NCBI RefSeq assembly: GCF_000518705.1
Contig: NZ_JAEC01000013.1
Location: forward strand, 1-64,000
DNA: 64,000 nucleotides
Source of the DNA: Shewanella colwelliana ATCC 39565
GTDB lineage: Bacteria > Pseudomonadota > Gammaproteobacteria > Enterobacterales > Shewanellaceae
Reading direction: 5' to 3'
In this document: piece by piece, positions 1 through 7,527 of the stretch
Layout: each line of letters starts with the position of its first letter
Numbering within the stretch: the stretch's first letter is position 1
The notes under the pieces: generated by a model
What the model was told of the DNA's origin: nothing
Database searches by the model: none
The model's input: the letters and a program-made list of their open reading frames with translations, nothing else
Position numbers and translations under genes: made by a program

Positions 1-34
1 AGCAATTCAAAACAATGAAAGTCAACGCTACCGT
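1..34. repeat. Direct repeat copy 1
   Basis: A 34-base segment beginning agcaattcaa matches 376-409 at 29 of 34 positions, in the same orientation. Both copies lie in non-coding DNA. This looks like part of a dispersed intergenic repeat, but the family is not known to me. Confidence 0.6.
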
Positions 35-186
35 CAGCGAAATAAAAACCAATACAGCCAAATGTTACAAGCCAAAAATGCCAACACCTTCATTCGAAGG
101 CCAGCTTATTTTTGTCCAAAAACGATTTAGCTTTTAACGGTTCTGTGAATACCAATAGCGGCTAAATCGAAGAGGTAGAAAAGTCG

Positions 187-254
187 GTGTAGGTGCGGCT
201 GTGACCTTCCGCGACAGGGATTGTACCTGCACCGTGTCACAGAAGTACCTGCAC
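187..254. repeat. Imperfect inverted repeat, possible intergenic hairpin
   Basis: Arms 187-205 and 236-254 (19 bases each) are complementary at about 14 of 19 positions, with a 30-base loop. The arms are GC-richer than the surroundings. No U-tract follows, so it is not an intrinsic terminator. Confidence 0.5.
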
Positions 255-375
255 AAAAGGCCAGCTGCAAGCAATCGATAAACCATGCAGCTAGGGTTTA
301 AAACTCCCTATTTAAATACCTAAGTTGTGTAAATGTAAGGTCGCACTAACCGTGCCATACACTGCAACTGTTGCA

Positions 376-409
376 AGCAATTCAAATTAATGAAGGTTAA
401 CGCTAGCGT
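376..409. repeat. Direct repeat copy 2
   Basis: Second copy of the 34-base repeat at 1-34, with five substitutions and no gaps. The two copies flank the imperfect hairpin at 187-254, so the whole 1-409 segment could be one repeat element or two related units. Confidence 0.6.
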
Positions 410-469
410 GTGTTAGGTAAACACCTATAAGGTTGAATGCGGCATTACATCAACATTTTGTGGGCCGAC

Positions 470-502
470 AAAAAAAGCGCCGATGGATTAACATCGACGC
501 CT
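470..502 (-). terminator. Intrinsic terminator of pepD
   Basis: Read on the minus strand, a nine-base GC-rich stem (ggcgtcgatg pairing with catcggcgc, one G-U wobble) with a short loop is followed by seven U, 18 bases after the pepD stop. Confidence 0.8.
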
Positions 503-520
503 TAGATTGACTAAGTATGA

Positions 521-1981
521 TTAAGCTTTCGCTGGAATCCGCTCCAATACGGCGAGTAGTAACTTCCAGTATTGATCGACGGTCTCGATAAGCACTTTCT
601 CATCAGGGCTGTGTGGGAAGCGAATGGTGGGGCCAATCGATACCATGTCCATATCCGGATATGGCTTCTTAAACAGACCACATTCAAGCCCCGCGTGGAT
701 CACCATAATCGTTGGCTCTTTTTGATAAATCGCCTCGTAGGTATCTTTTACAATTGCCATAACAGGCGAGCTGCTGTCAGGTTTCCAACCTGGGTAGGCA
801 CCACTAAATTCAATTTCTGCGCCAGCAAGACTGCTGAGTGCAGTTAAGTTGCCTTCAACCTCTTCACGTCCAGAATCTATCAATGAACGTATTAGGCAAA
901 GAATATCAACTGATTCGGCCTCAGTGCTGATAACGCCAACGTTTAATGAGGTTTCTGTTACGCCTTCAATCTCATCGCTCATGCGGATGACACCATTAGG
1001 ACAGGCATGTAATAACTCGATTAAAGTTTGCTGTGCATCTTCACTCATTACCTGCTTAGCGGCTGGCGACTCTTGTAGCGTCAACAGCATATCTGGGTCT
1101 GCAATGGCCAACTCTTGGCGAACTAAGTGGGTATACTCAGCCATAAGCGCTTCTAGGCGTGCAACATTTTCAGCAGGTAGCATAAAGCTAACGCTGGCCT
1201 CGCGAGGAATAGCGTTACGCAATGAACCACCAGTGAAATTGGTCAATTCAAGCGCGAGTTCATCGGCGTAATTAAACAAAAAGCGGGCGAGTAGTTTGTT
1301 GGCATTACCACGGCCTAAATGGATATTTACACCCGAATGACCCCCTTTAAGGCCAGAGAGAGACAAGGTGTAAGTTGAATTGCTAGGTTCAGGCGCTTGC
1401 CATACCATAGGTACGGTGATTTGTGCATCGACACCGCCGGCACAGCCCATGTAGATCTCGCCTTCCTGCTCTGAATCGGTATTGATAAGGATCTCAGCAT
1501 CGAGATAACCCGCTTCAAGGCCAAATGCGCCTGTCATGCCTGCTTCTTCATCAATGGTCAGCAAGACTTCAAGTGGGCCATGAGGGATATTATCACTGCC
1601 CAACACAGCAAGGGCTGACGCCATACCTATACCGTTATCTGAACCTAAGGTTGTACCTTTGGCTTTGACCCAGTCGCCATCGACATAAGCTTCAATTGGG
1701 TCTTTTTCAAAATCATGTACTTTGTCTGCATTCTTCTGCGGCACCATATCGATATGGGCTTGTAGTACAACGACTTTACGGTCTTCCATACCAGGTGTGG
1801 CAGGCTTTTTGATGATCAAATTGCCCACTTTATCTTCTACGATGCTGAGCTGTTTATCTTTAGCCCAGTTTTGTATGTATTGACTGAGTGCTTGCTCATG
1901 CTTAGATGGGTGTGGGATGGCGCAGATCTGTTCGAACCATTGCCATAATGCTTGAGGTTGCAGTTGACTTAATGTGCTCAC
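521..1981 (-). CDS. pepD: Aminoacyl-histidine dipeptidase (peptidase D), M20 family
   Basis: Cytosolic zinc dipeptidase that hydrolyses Xaa-His and other dipeptides. The 486 residues match the usual family length. Metal ligands of the M20 fold are visible: H76 and D78 in AHIDMVPQ, D115 in GSDNGIG, and the catalytic E145/E146 pair in IDEEAGMTG. The start is GTG (1981-1979) with an AGGAG ribosome binding site seven bases upstream (1989-1993 on the minus strand). It is monocistronic, divergent from the M17 peptidase gene and followed by its own terminator. Nothing is odd apart from the GTG start. Confidence 0.95.
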   Translation of the reverse strand: MSTLSQLQPQALWQWFEQICAIPHPSKHEQALSQYIQNWAKDKQLSIVEDKVGNLIIKKPATPGMEDRKVVVLQAHIDMVPQKNADKVHDFEKDPIEAYVDGDWVKAKGTTLGSDNGIGMASALAVLGSDNIPHGPLEVLLTIDEEAGMTGAFGLEAGYLDAEILINTDSEQEGEIYMGCAGGVDAQITVPMVWQAPEPSNSTYTLSLSGLKGGHSGVNIHLGRGNANKLLARFLFNYADELALELTNFTGGSLRNAIPREASVSFMLPAENVARLEALMAEYTHLVRQELAIADPDMLLTLQESPAAKQVMSEDAQQTLIELLHACPNGVIRMSDEIEGVTETSLNVGVISTEAESVDILCLIRSLIDSGREEVEGNLTALSSLAGAEIEFSGAYPGWKPDSSSPVMAIVKDTYEAIYQKEPTIMVIHAGLECGLFKKPYPDMDMVSIGPTIRFPHSPDEKVLIETVDQYWKLLLAVLERIPAKA

Positions 1982-2219
1982 GGACTAACTCCTCTAGATA
2001 AAAGGTCGTTGCTGTCAAAATTGGCAATAGTCTACCACAGAGTCAAAGCTGTTGACCCGCTTAGGTCGTAATGCTGTCGACCCAGTGTCATACAAAGTTG
2101 CCAATGCTTGATCGCACTATCGTCAATTCCCTTGGCTTTGTCGGCTTAATATGGGAATAATGCCCCTTAATAATCGACATAGATCGAAATTGAATTCACA
2201 AGCATAAGGATGATGGGGC

Positions 2220-3753
2220 ATGGCTCAGGTTAATTTTATTGATGTAAAAGACAATGATGCAATATTTGAAGGCAATGGTTATGACGCTGTTGTTGTAGTG
2301 ACTTCGGACATTGATGCCCTTGGCATCGATGAGATCCGTTTACTGGCCAATCATGGCAAAAATATCGATGCGAGAATCGGGCGCTCGCCCACCTTGTTGT
2401 TTGCCCCAGGACTTGCTGGAGGTCGATTAATTGTCTCACCGGTGAATGACACTGACAACGATTGCCAAGATGTACGTTTGTATGGTGACGCTGCGAGACA
2501 GGCACTTCAGGTTGCGTTGGAAGCGGGGGCTAAACGGCCACTATTAATTGTTAATCAACATCAAAGTGACAAGTATCGTCAAGCCTTATCTGTGTCAGCG
2601 TTGGCGTGTGGTCAGCAGCTTTGGCAAGCATTAGAACGCCGCGAAGCCTTGGGTGATGAGACGGCATTTGAGGTTATTGGGCTGTTAGCGACGTCAGCCA
2701 ACGCAGCGGTGCTTAATGCCATGGAAGCGGGGCGTATTCTTGCTCGGGATCTTTGTGGTACCGAGCCTGAACGCATGTCAGCGACGGCATTTGCTCAATA
2801 TTGTGTAGAGGCTTATCAAGACTCTTGCCTCAAGGTGAGTGTGGTGGAAGACCGCGACGTACTTGAGCGTGACTATCCACTACTCAGTGCTGTGGGTCGA
2901 AGTTCATTTGGGGTACCCCGCCATCAACCTAGAGTCGTGAAAGTTGAGTATTGTGCTGAGGGCGAGATAAGTCATAGCTATTTCTTTGCAGGCAAAGGGG
3001 TTGTATATGACACGGGTGGCGCAGATATCAAGATTGCAGGCGGCATGGCGGGTATGAGCCGAGACAAAGGCGGTGCCGCGGCCGTTGCTGGGTTAATGAA
3101 AACATTATCAATGCTCAAACCTAAAGGGGTTAGGGTTGTGGCTGAGCTTGGATTAGTGCGCAACAGCATAGGTAGCGAAGCCTTTGTTACTGACGAGATC
3201 ATTACTAGCCATGCAGGGGTTAGAGTACGTATCGGTAATACTGACGCAGAGGGGCGACTCGTGCTCGCCGATCTATTATCGCACTTGCGGATAAAGGCTG
3301 AGAAGGCCGTTTCGCCGCAGCTCTTTTCGGTCGCGACCTTAACCGGCCATGTGGTTCGCTGCTATGGCAGCTATACGGCGGTTGTTGAAAATTCCGTTGC
3401 AAGAGAGAATCAGGTTGGGCTGCGATTGCAAACTATTGGTGATGAATGGGGGGGAGCCAATAGAGGTTTCACGTTTACGCCGTGATGATTACAGTAAAAT
3501 TGTTGATCCCTCTGGTGCGGCCGATATTTTGTCATCAAATAATGCGCCATCATCTGTAACCGCTCGCGGTCATCAATATCCTGCTGCTTTCTTATTGAAG
3601 GCATCGGGGTTAGAGGCGCATGGTTTAACGGCAGCAACGCCAATGGCATACACCCACGTTGATATTGCTGGCAGTGCAACAGAAGGGGACCCACTTTATG
3701 GTAAACCGACGGCAGCGCCGTTGGTGGGATTGTTCGCCCATATCACAGCTTAA
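2220..3753 (+). pseudogene. M17 leucyl-aminopeptidase-like protein, disrupted by a frameshift in a G tract
   Basis: Metalloaminopeptidase of the M17 family, split into two frames. The first frame (2220-3485, 421 residues) carries the N-terminal macro-like domain and the metal ligands: K259, D264, K271, D282, then D342 and E344 in NTDAEGRL with R346, spaced as in PepA. It leaves the family sequence after DEWG at a run of seven G (3448-3454) and stops after a few foreign residues. The expected C-terminus (EPIEVSRLRRDDY onward to GLFAHITA) lies in another frame and ends at 3753. Removing one G restores a single ORF of about 510 residues. This could be a true mutation, phase-variable slippage or a sequencing error. 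The truncated product would keep the metal ligands but lose about 100 residues. Start ATG 2220 follows an AAGGATGA site. Confidence 0.85.
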
Positions 3754-4137
3754 TAGTGAACGCGGCTTTTTATAGCGTGTGGCTGACGTTACGTGGAAGC
3801 TAAACGTCAGCATTTTCTTTGCCCTTCAACGGTAACTTACCCTACTGCGGTTTAAGTACTTGAGCGACCTATGTGGTCTTTGCACAGCTTTAGGCGTTGT
3901 GAATTCCCATAGGTTGCATTTTTACGCAATACAATATCATTTAGCCTCGCTCATTGAGCCATTTCTTAAGTAATATCCATAGATCACATTCATAGATAGA
4001 TATGCGTGGTCGATCATTTGCTGCTGGGATCCGCCGTAAAAATTTGAAGGAGACATACCTTAGTTTGCCTCTTTTTGTGGGTAGGTCACAAAACAGTGTT
4101 GATGTGTGGGGTGCAGCAAGGTTGTTAACCCTACTTT

Positions 4138-4157
4138 TTGTAGTAAAATTACATTTA
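4138..4157. promoter_or_regulatory. HexR-like operator, box 1
   Basis: The palindrome TGTAGTAAAATTACA (4139-4153) fits the Shewanella HexR consensus as I recall it (TGTAAT-www-ATTACA) with one change. The flanking 20 bases match box 2 at 18 of 20 positions. Its centre lies about 80 bases upstream of the predicted start of transcription. Confidence 0.65.
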
Positions 4158-4190
4158 AAGCCTTAAAACAAAAAAATATCAAAAAAAAGG

Positions 4191-4210
4191 TTGTAATAAA
4201 ACTACATTTA
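4191..4210. promoter_or_regulatory. HexR-like operator, box 2, overlapping the -35 element
   Basis: The palindrome TGTAATAAAACTACA (4192-4206) lies 53 bases after box 1, about five helical turns, and covers the -35 hexamer and spacer of the promoter at 4191-4218. A regulator bound here would block polymerase. HexR is a KDPG-sensing RpiR-family regulator of central carbon metabolism; the assignment rests on motif resemblance only. Confidence 0.65.
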
Positions 4211-4218
4211 TTTATAAT
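4191..4218 (+). promoter_or_regulatory. Sigma-70 promoter of the small transcript
   Basis: -35 TTGTAA (4191-4196), 16-base spacer, perfect -10 TATAAT (4213-4218). Predicted start near 4225. A transcript to the terminator at 4702 would be about 480 bases. Confidence 0.7.
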
Positions 4219-4224
4219 GGCTCT

Positions 4225-4391
4225 CGTTGGTTAGACACGGTGTCTACCACCTCTAGTCTATCCAGGATGGATAATTCTCCAAGGAATCGAGCGACAAGTT
4301 GACTCTGCGGCAGAAAGCGCTTTGGATTTAAGCCTTTCACACCAAGTTTCACTAGAGTAATTTTAATACAACTTTGTTAGGAGTTTTGACT
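4225..4391 (+). ncRNA. Foldable 5' leader of the 32-residue ORF
   Basis: An outer seven-base stem (4251-4257 with 4351-4357, perfect) encloses at least two helices: TATCC/GGATA (4259-4273) with an AGGAT loop, and CCAAGG (4279-4284) with CTTTGG (4320-4325). An AGACAC/GTGTCT palindrome (4233-4245) precedes it. The branched shape resembles a cis-regulatory RNA, but it matches no riboswitch class I know. GGA motifs in the loops could also be CsrA targets. Folding was done by eye. Confidence 0.4.
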
Positions 4392-4490
4392 ATGTCTTAC
4401 ACAGGAATTCAACACGTTTATTGGCAGAAAAGTTGGTTTTGCACGAACGCTCTGCGTGGCGGGTTATTTGCTATGACTTTTAAGGGCTAA
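4392..4490 (+). CDS. Unrecognised 32-residue peptide
   Basis: Short ORF with ATG at 4392, TAA at 4488-4490 and an excellent AGGAG site (4379-4383) eight bases upstream. The peptide begins MSYTGIQHVYW and ends LFAMTFKG. It is aromatic and basic, with two Trp, one Cys and a WQKSWF core, and has no membrane segment or signal sequence. It sits inside a transcript with its own promoter and terminator, so it may be a leader peptide, a small functional protein or part of a dual-function RNA. A separate promoter (about 4780) serves the permease downstream, so attenuation of the permease is possible but not required. I do not recognise the family. Confidence 0.6.
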   Translation: MSYTGIQHVYWQKSWFCTNALRGGLFAMTFKG

Positions 4491-4675
4491 CTACCCCTAT
4501 TATCATCTGAACCTAGTTCACTTGATAAAAGTAGTTGCATCATCCATCAACCTTACCCCTTTTGGGGATTTTAGACTCAAGTCGTATATTGCTCACGTTA
4601 AGTCGTTGAATGATATGCCAGTGTAACCCGCTAGCGCGGTAGCTCTTTCCTTTCGGAACACTTGAAACATGTCTC

Positions 4676-4702
4676 GCCTGCTCATTGAGCAGGCTTTTTT
4701 TT
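4676..4702 (+). terminator. Intrinsic terminator of the small transcript
   Basis: Perfect eight-base stem GCCTGCTC/GAGCAGGC with a three-base loop followed by eight U. It closes the transcript that starts near 4225 and lies about 165 bases before the permease start. Confidence 0.9.
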
Positions 4703-4757
4703 GCCTAAAATTCACTGTTCTCTACGATTTTGAGCCATCACTCTAGCGTGTCTCGCA

Positions 4758-4782
4758 TTCAACTCTCAGTTAAGTATATAAT
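4758..4782 (+). promoter_or_regulatory. Probable promoter of the purine permease gene
   Basis: A perfect -10 TATAAT lies at 4777-4782, about 85 bases before the gene. The -35 region is poor (TTCAAC at 4758-4763 gives a short 13-base spacer), so an activator may be needed. Confidence 0.45.
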
Positions 4783-4866
4783 CTGCGCGCGATGTGACAG
4801 GATTAACCTACTGTTTACATCTATCCCTACCTCATAACTAATAACTAATTCAAGGAACCCAGTTCC

Positions 4867-6156
4867 ATGTTAGAAAAACTATTCAAACTGACAGAACATC
4901 AAACTACGTTAAAACAAGAAGTTGTTGCGGGCCTAACCACTTTCTTAACGATGGCGTATATCATTTTTGTTAACCCTATGATGCTGGCTGATGCAGGCAT
5001 GGATCATGGCGCGGTCTTTGTCGCGACCTGTTTGGCCGCGGCCTTAGGCTGCTTAATCATGGGGTTGGTCGCCAACTATCCTATAGCCTTGGCACCAGGC
5101 ATGGGGCTTAATGCTTTTTTCACCTATACCGTGGTCGGGGAAATGGGCTATAGCTGGGAAACCGCGCTTGGTGCAGTATTCCTCTCTGGTATCTGTTTCT
5201 TGGTTTTGTCGCTGGTCAAAATTAGAGAGTGGATTGTTAACAGCATCCCTATGTCTTTGCGTCTTGGTATTGCCGCTGGTATCGGGTTGTTCTTGGCATT
5301 GATTGGCCTCAAAAGTGCCGGCATTGTGGTTGCCAGTCCGGCGACGCTTGTGACCATGGGCGATGTGACGGCGTTTCCTGCCGTGATGTCGGTACTGGGC
5401 TTTTTCATGATTATTGCTATGGTTCACCGTGGCATGAAGTCTGCGGTCATTGTTAGCATTCTGTCTATCACAGCGTTAGGGTTATTATTTGGTGATGTAC
5501 AGTATGCGGGGCTTGTTTCCGCACCGCCTTCTATTGCACCGACGTTTATGAAGATGGATCTGTCTAGTGTGTTAGAGATCAGCATGTTATCTGTGGTCTT
5601 TGCCTTTCTGTTTGTTGACCTATTTGATACCTCAGGCACATTAGTGGCCGTTGCACAGCGTGGTGGTTTTCTTGACGATAAGGGACGGCTTCCAAGGTTG
5701 GGTCGAGCCTTAACCGCTGACAGCACTGCAACAATTGCAGGGGCGATGCTAGGTACCTCTACGACGACCAGTTATATCGAAAGCACCGCGGGTGTGAGTG
5801 CGGGTGGCCGCACTGGACTTACCGCTGTCGTTGTCGGTATTTTGTTTTTACTGTCGCTGTTTATTTCCCCCTTGGCAGGTATGGTGCCAGCTTATGCAAC
5901 GGCGGGAACATTGTTTTATGTGGCAATATTGATGATGTCAGGCTTAGTACATGTTGACTGGGAGGATTTGACCGAAGCTGCACCTGTGGTGGTGGTCTGT
6001 ATTTTGATGCCGTTAACATTTTCTATTGCGACGGGAATTGCCATGGGCTTCATCGCCTATGCGGCGATTAAACTCTTAAGTGGGCGATACCGGGATTTAA
6101 GTGCTGGCGTACTGATTTTGGCAGCACTATTTTTGGCCAAGTTTATTTATGGTTAA
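4867..6156 (+). CDS. NCS2/AzgA-type purine permease (adenine/guanine/hypoxanthine)
   Basis: Inner-membrane, proton-coupled purine base transporter of the AzgA-like branch (AdeP, AdeQ, GhxP and GhxQ in E. coli). The 429 residues contain about 12-14 hydrophobic segments. The N-terminal TTFLTMAYIIFVNP and the APGMGLNAFF motif are diagnostic, as is the later LFDTSGTLVAVAQRGG stretch and the GTSTTTSYIES loop. The substrate cannot be fixed from sequence. Start ATG 4867; the ribosome binding site is weak (AAGGAA about nine bases upstream). The gene is monocistronic. Confidence 0.9.
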   Translation: MLEKLFKLTEHQTTLKQEVVAGLTTFLTMAYIIFVNPMMLADAGMDHGAVFVATCLAAALGCLIMGLVANYPIALAPGMGLNAFFTYTVVGEMGYSWETALGAVFLSGICFLVLSLVKIREWIVNSIPMSLRLGIAAGIGLFLALIGLKSAGIVVASPATLVTMGDVTAFPAVMSVLGFFMIIAMVHRGMKSAVIVSILSITALGLLFGDVQYAGLVSAPPSIAPTFMKMDLSSVLEISMLSVVFAFLFVDLFDTSGTLVAVAQRGGFLDDKGRLPRLGRALTADSTATIAGAMLGTSTTTSYIESTAGVSAGGRTGLTAVVVGILFLLSLFISPLAGMVPAYATAGTLFYVAILMMSGLVHVDWEDLTEAAPVVVVCILMPLTFSIATGIAMGFIAYAAIKLLSGRYRDLSAGVLILAALFLAKFIYG

Positions 6157-6452
6157 CTAGCTAAACAGGCTTCATTGGGTCTCACCCTTCTATGTTTGGG
6201 TGAGGCACTTGTCCCTTTTGTTAGTCTACGATGTGTTTGCATCTGTGCTGCCTAAGGCCCTATCTGGTTTTTACTTTTATTTCTCATGTTCGTTTTTAAT
6301 ACTTGATATTTACACTAGGTAAAAGGACGAAAACAGTTAAATAAATCAATGGATTTTGACAAAATCAGGTGTATTAAAAATAGGTGTATGCTATATTTTT
6401 TTACAGGTTGATAACTTAATCTCTACTTTTGTTGGACATTGGAAACCTTGCC
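6157..6452 (+). other. Intergenic region before the efflux operon
   Basis: A hairpin (CTCACCC 6181-6187 with GGGTGAG 6198-6204) without a U-tract follows the permease and may end or stabilise its mRNA. Two direct copies of AGGTGTAT (6367-6374 and 6382-6389, 15 bases apart) upstream of the efflux genes could be an operator. No clear promoter pair could be assigned. Confidence 0.4.
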
Positions 6453-7526
6453 ATGAAATCATATTTCAGCGCCTTGTCTTTACTCCTTATCAGTTCATCC
6501 TTCCTGCTTTTTAGCCCACCCGTTAAATCCGTGTCATCCGATATACCTCAGGCAGAGTTTAGACCTGTAAAGGTAACTCAGTTTGTATATGGGCAGGGTA
6601 CGCGCGAGCGGATTTTACCTGGAGAAGTGAGGGCGTCCGATCGAGCGGTTCTATCATTTCGTGTCGCGGGTGAGATTGCCAACATTTTGGTCAGCCCGGG
6701 TGACGAAGTGCGTATGGGAGATCCCTTGGCCACATTAGACCCAGCAATTTACGAGCAGCAAAGAGCCGTTGCTAAAGCTCAATTTGAGTTGGCGAAAGTT
6801 TTGTTTGAACGAGCGAGCAACTTAGTTGAACAGGGCGTGGTCTCGCGCGGAGATTTTGACCAGTCAAAAAGTGAATTCACCGTGGCACAAGCTGCGTTAG
6901 ACAAAGCAAATTCAGACCTCACTTATACGCGATTATTAGCGCCTTATGATGGTGTCATCTCTAAGCGTTATATGCGTGTGTTTCAGTATGCACAGATGCA
7001 GGAGCCAGTATTGGGCATCCAAACTGAATCTGCAGTGGATGTGAGTTTTCAACTGCCCGAGCAATTTATTGGTGCACTGCAACGGCTCAACCGATTTGAT
7101 AATGACCATGCGGCGATACAGGTAAAGTTTGACAGCCGTGATGAATGGTTTGTTGCCGGCCTGAAAGAGCTCAATACTGTCGCAGATCCTGACACTGGCA
7201 GCTATACCTTGGTGGTGACCTTACCCATCCCAGAACAACTCAATGTTTTGCCGGGCATGGCGGCGAGTGTCAAAGCTGTATTGCCTTCAGATGTTAATGA
7301 TGGCGGGTTGAAAGTCTCTGAGGGTGCCATCCTTGAGTCTGATGGGCAAAGTTATGTATTTCGATGGTTAGAAGGGCTTAATCGTGTAGAGAAAGTCCCT
7401 GTTGTTGTTGAGTCAAATAGAATTATTAAGGGCCTAAACGATGGTGATTGGCTTGTTGTCGCGGGGGCATCGGAGTTGGTCGATGGGCAAAACGCGGTGC
7501 GCTGGATAAAAGAGAGGGGGCTTTAA
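6453..7526 (+). CDS. RND efflux periplasmic adaptor (membrane fusion protein), first of two
   Basis: Periplasmic adaptor of the HlyD/AcrA type, linking an RND pump to an outer-membrane channel. From ATG 6453 it is 357 residues: a signal peptide or anchor (about 1-27), a lipoyl half motif around GEIANILVSPGDEVRMGDPL, an alpha-hairpin, and the second lipoyl half around YTRLLAPYDGVISKRYM. A longer form from TTG 6429 would put eight non-signal residues in front, so I prefer the ATG, which has GGA about nine bases upstream. It ends one base before the second adaptor and forms an operon with it and the pump. Confidence 0.85.
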   Translation: MKSYFSALSLLLISSSFLLFSPPVKSVSSDIPQAEFRPVKVTQFVYGQGTRERILPGEVRASDRAVLSFRVAGEIANILVSPGDEVRMGDPLATLDPAIYEQQRAVAKAQFELAKVLFERASNLVEQGVVSRGDFDQSKSEFTVAQAALDKANSDLTYTRLLAPYDGVISKRYMRVFQYAQMQEPVLGIQTESAVDVSFQLPEQFIGALQRLNRFDNDHAAIQVKFDSRDEWFVAGLKELNTVADPDTGSYTLVVTLPIPEQLNVLPGMAASVKAVLPSDVNDGGLKVSEGAILESDGQSYVFRWLEGLNRVEKVPVVVESNRIIKGLNDGDWLVVAGASELVDGQNAVRWIKERGL

Positions 7527-7527
7527 T

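Larger units (their letters stand above)
1..520. other. Non-coding region with repeats, 3' of pepD
   Basis: No convincing ORF on either strand. It holds a dispersed direct repeat (1-34 and 376-409), an imperfect inverted repeat (187-205 with 236-254) and the pepD terminator. The left edge of the window may cut a longer repeat unit. Nothing else is recognisable. Confidence 0.6.
3754..4866. other. 1.1-kb intergenic region with a regulated small transcript
   Basis: No gene of normal size. 3754-4130 shows nothing I can assign. 4138-4702 contains two HexR-like palindromes, a sigma-70 promoter, a foldable leader, a 32-residue ORF and an intrinsic terminator (listed separately). 4703-4866 carries the promoter of the purine permease gene. 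Confidence 0.7.

Noticed and set aside
572..1271. Plus-strand ORFs of 91 and 140 codons inside pepD
   Set aside because: They lie antisense to the coding sequence of pepD, have no ribosome binding site and do not resemble any protein; typical shadow ORFs.
4225..4391. Purine riboswitch upstream of the purine permease
   Set aside because: The conserved three-way-junction core and loop-loop sequences of purine-class riboswitches are not present, so no ligand class is assigned.
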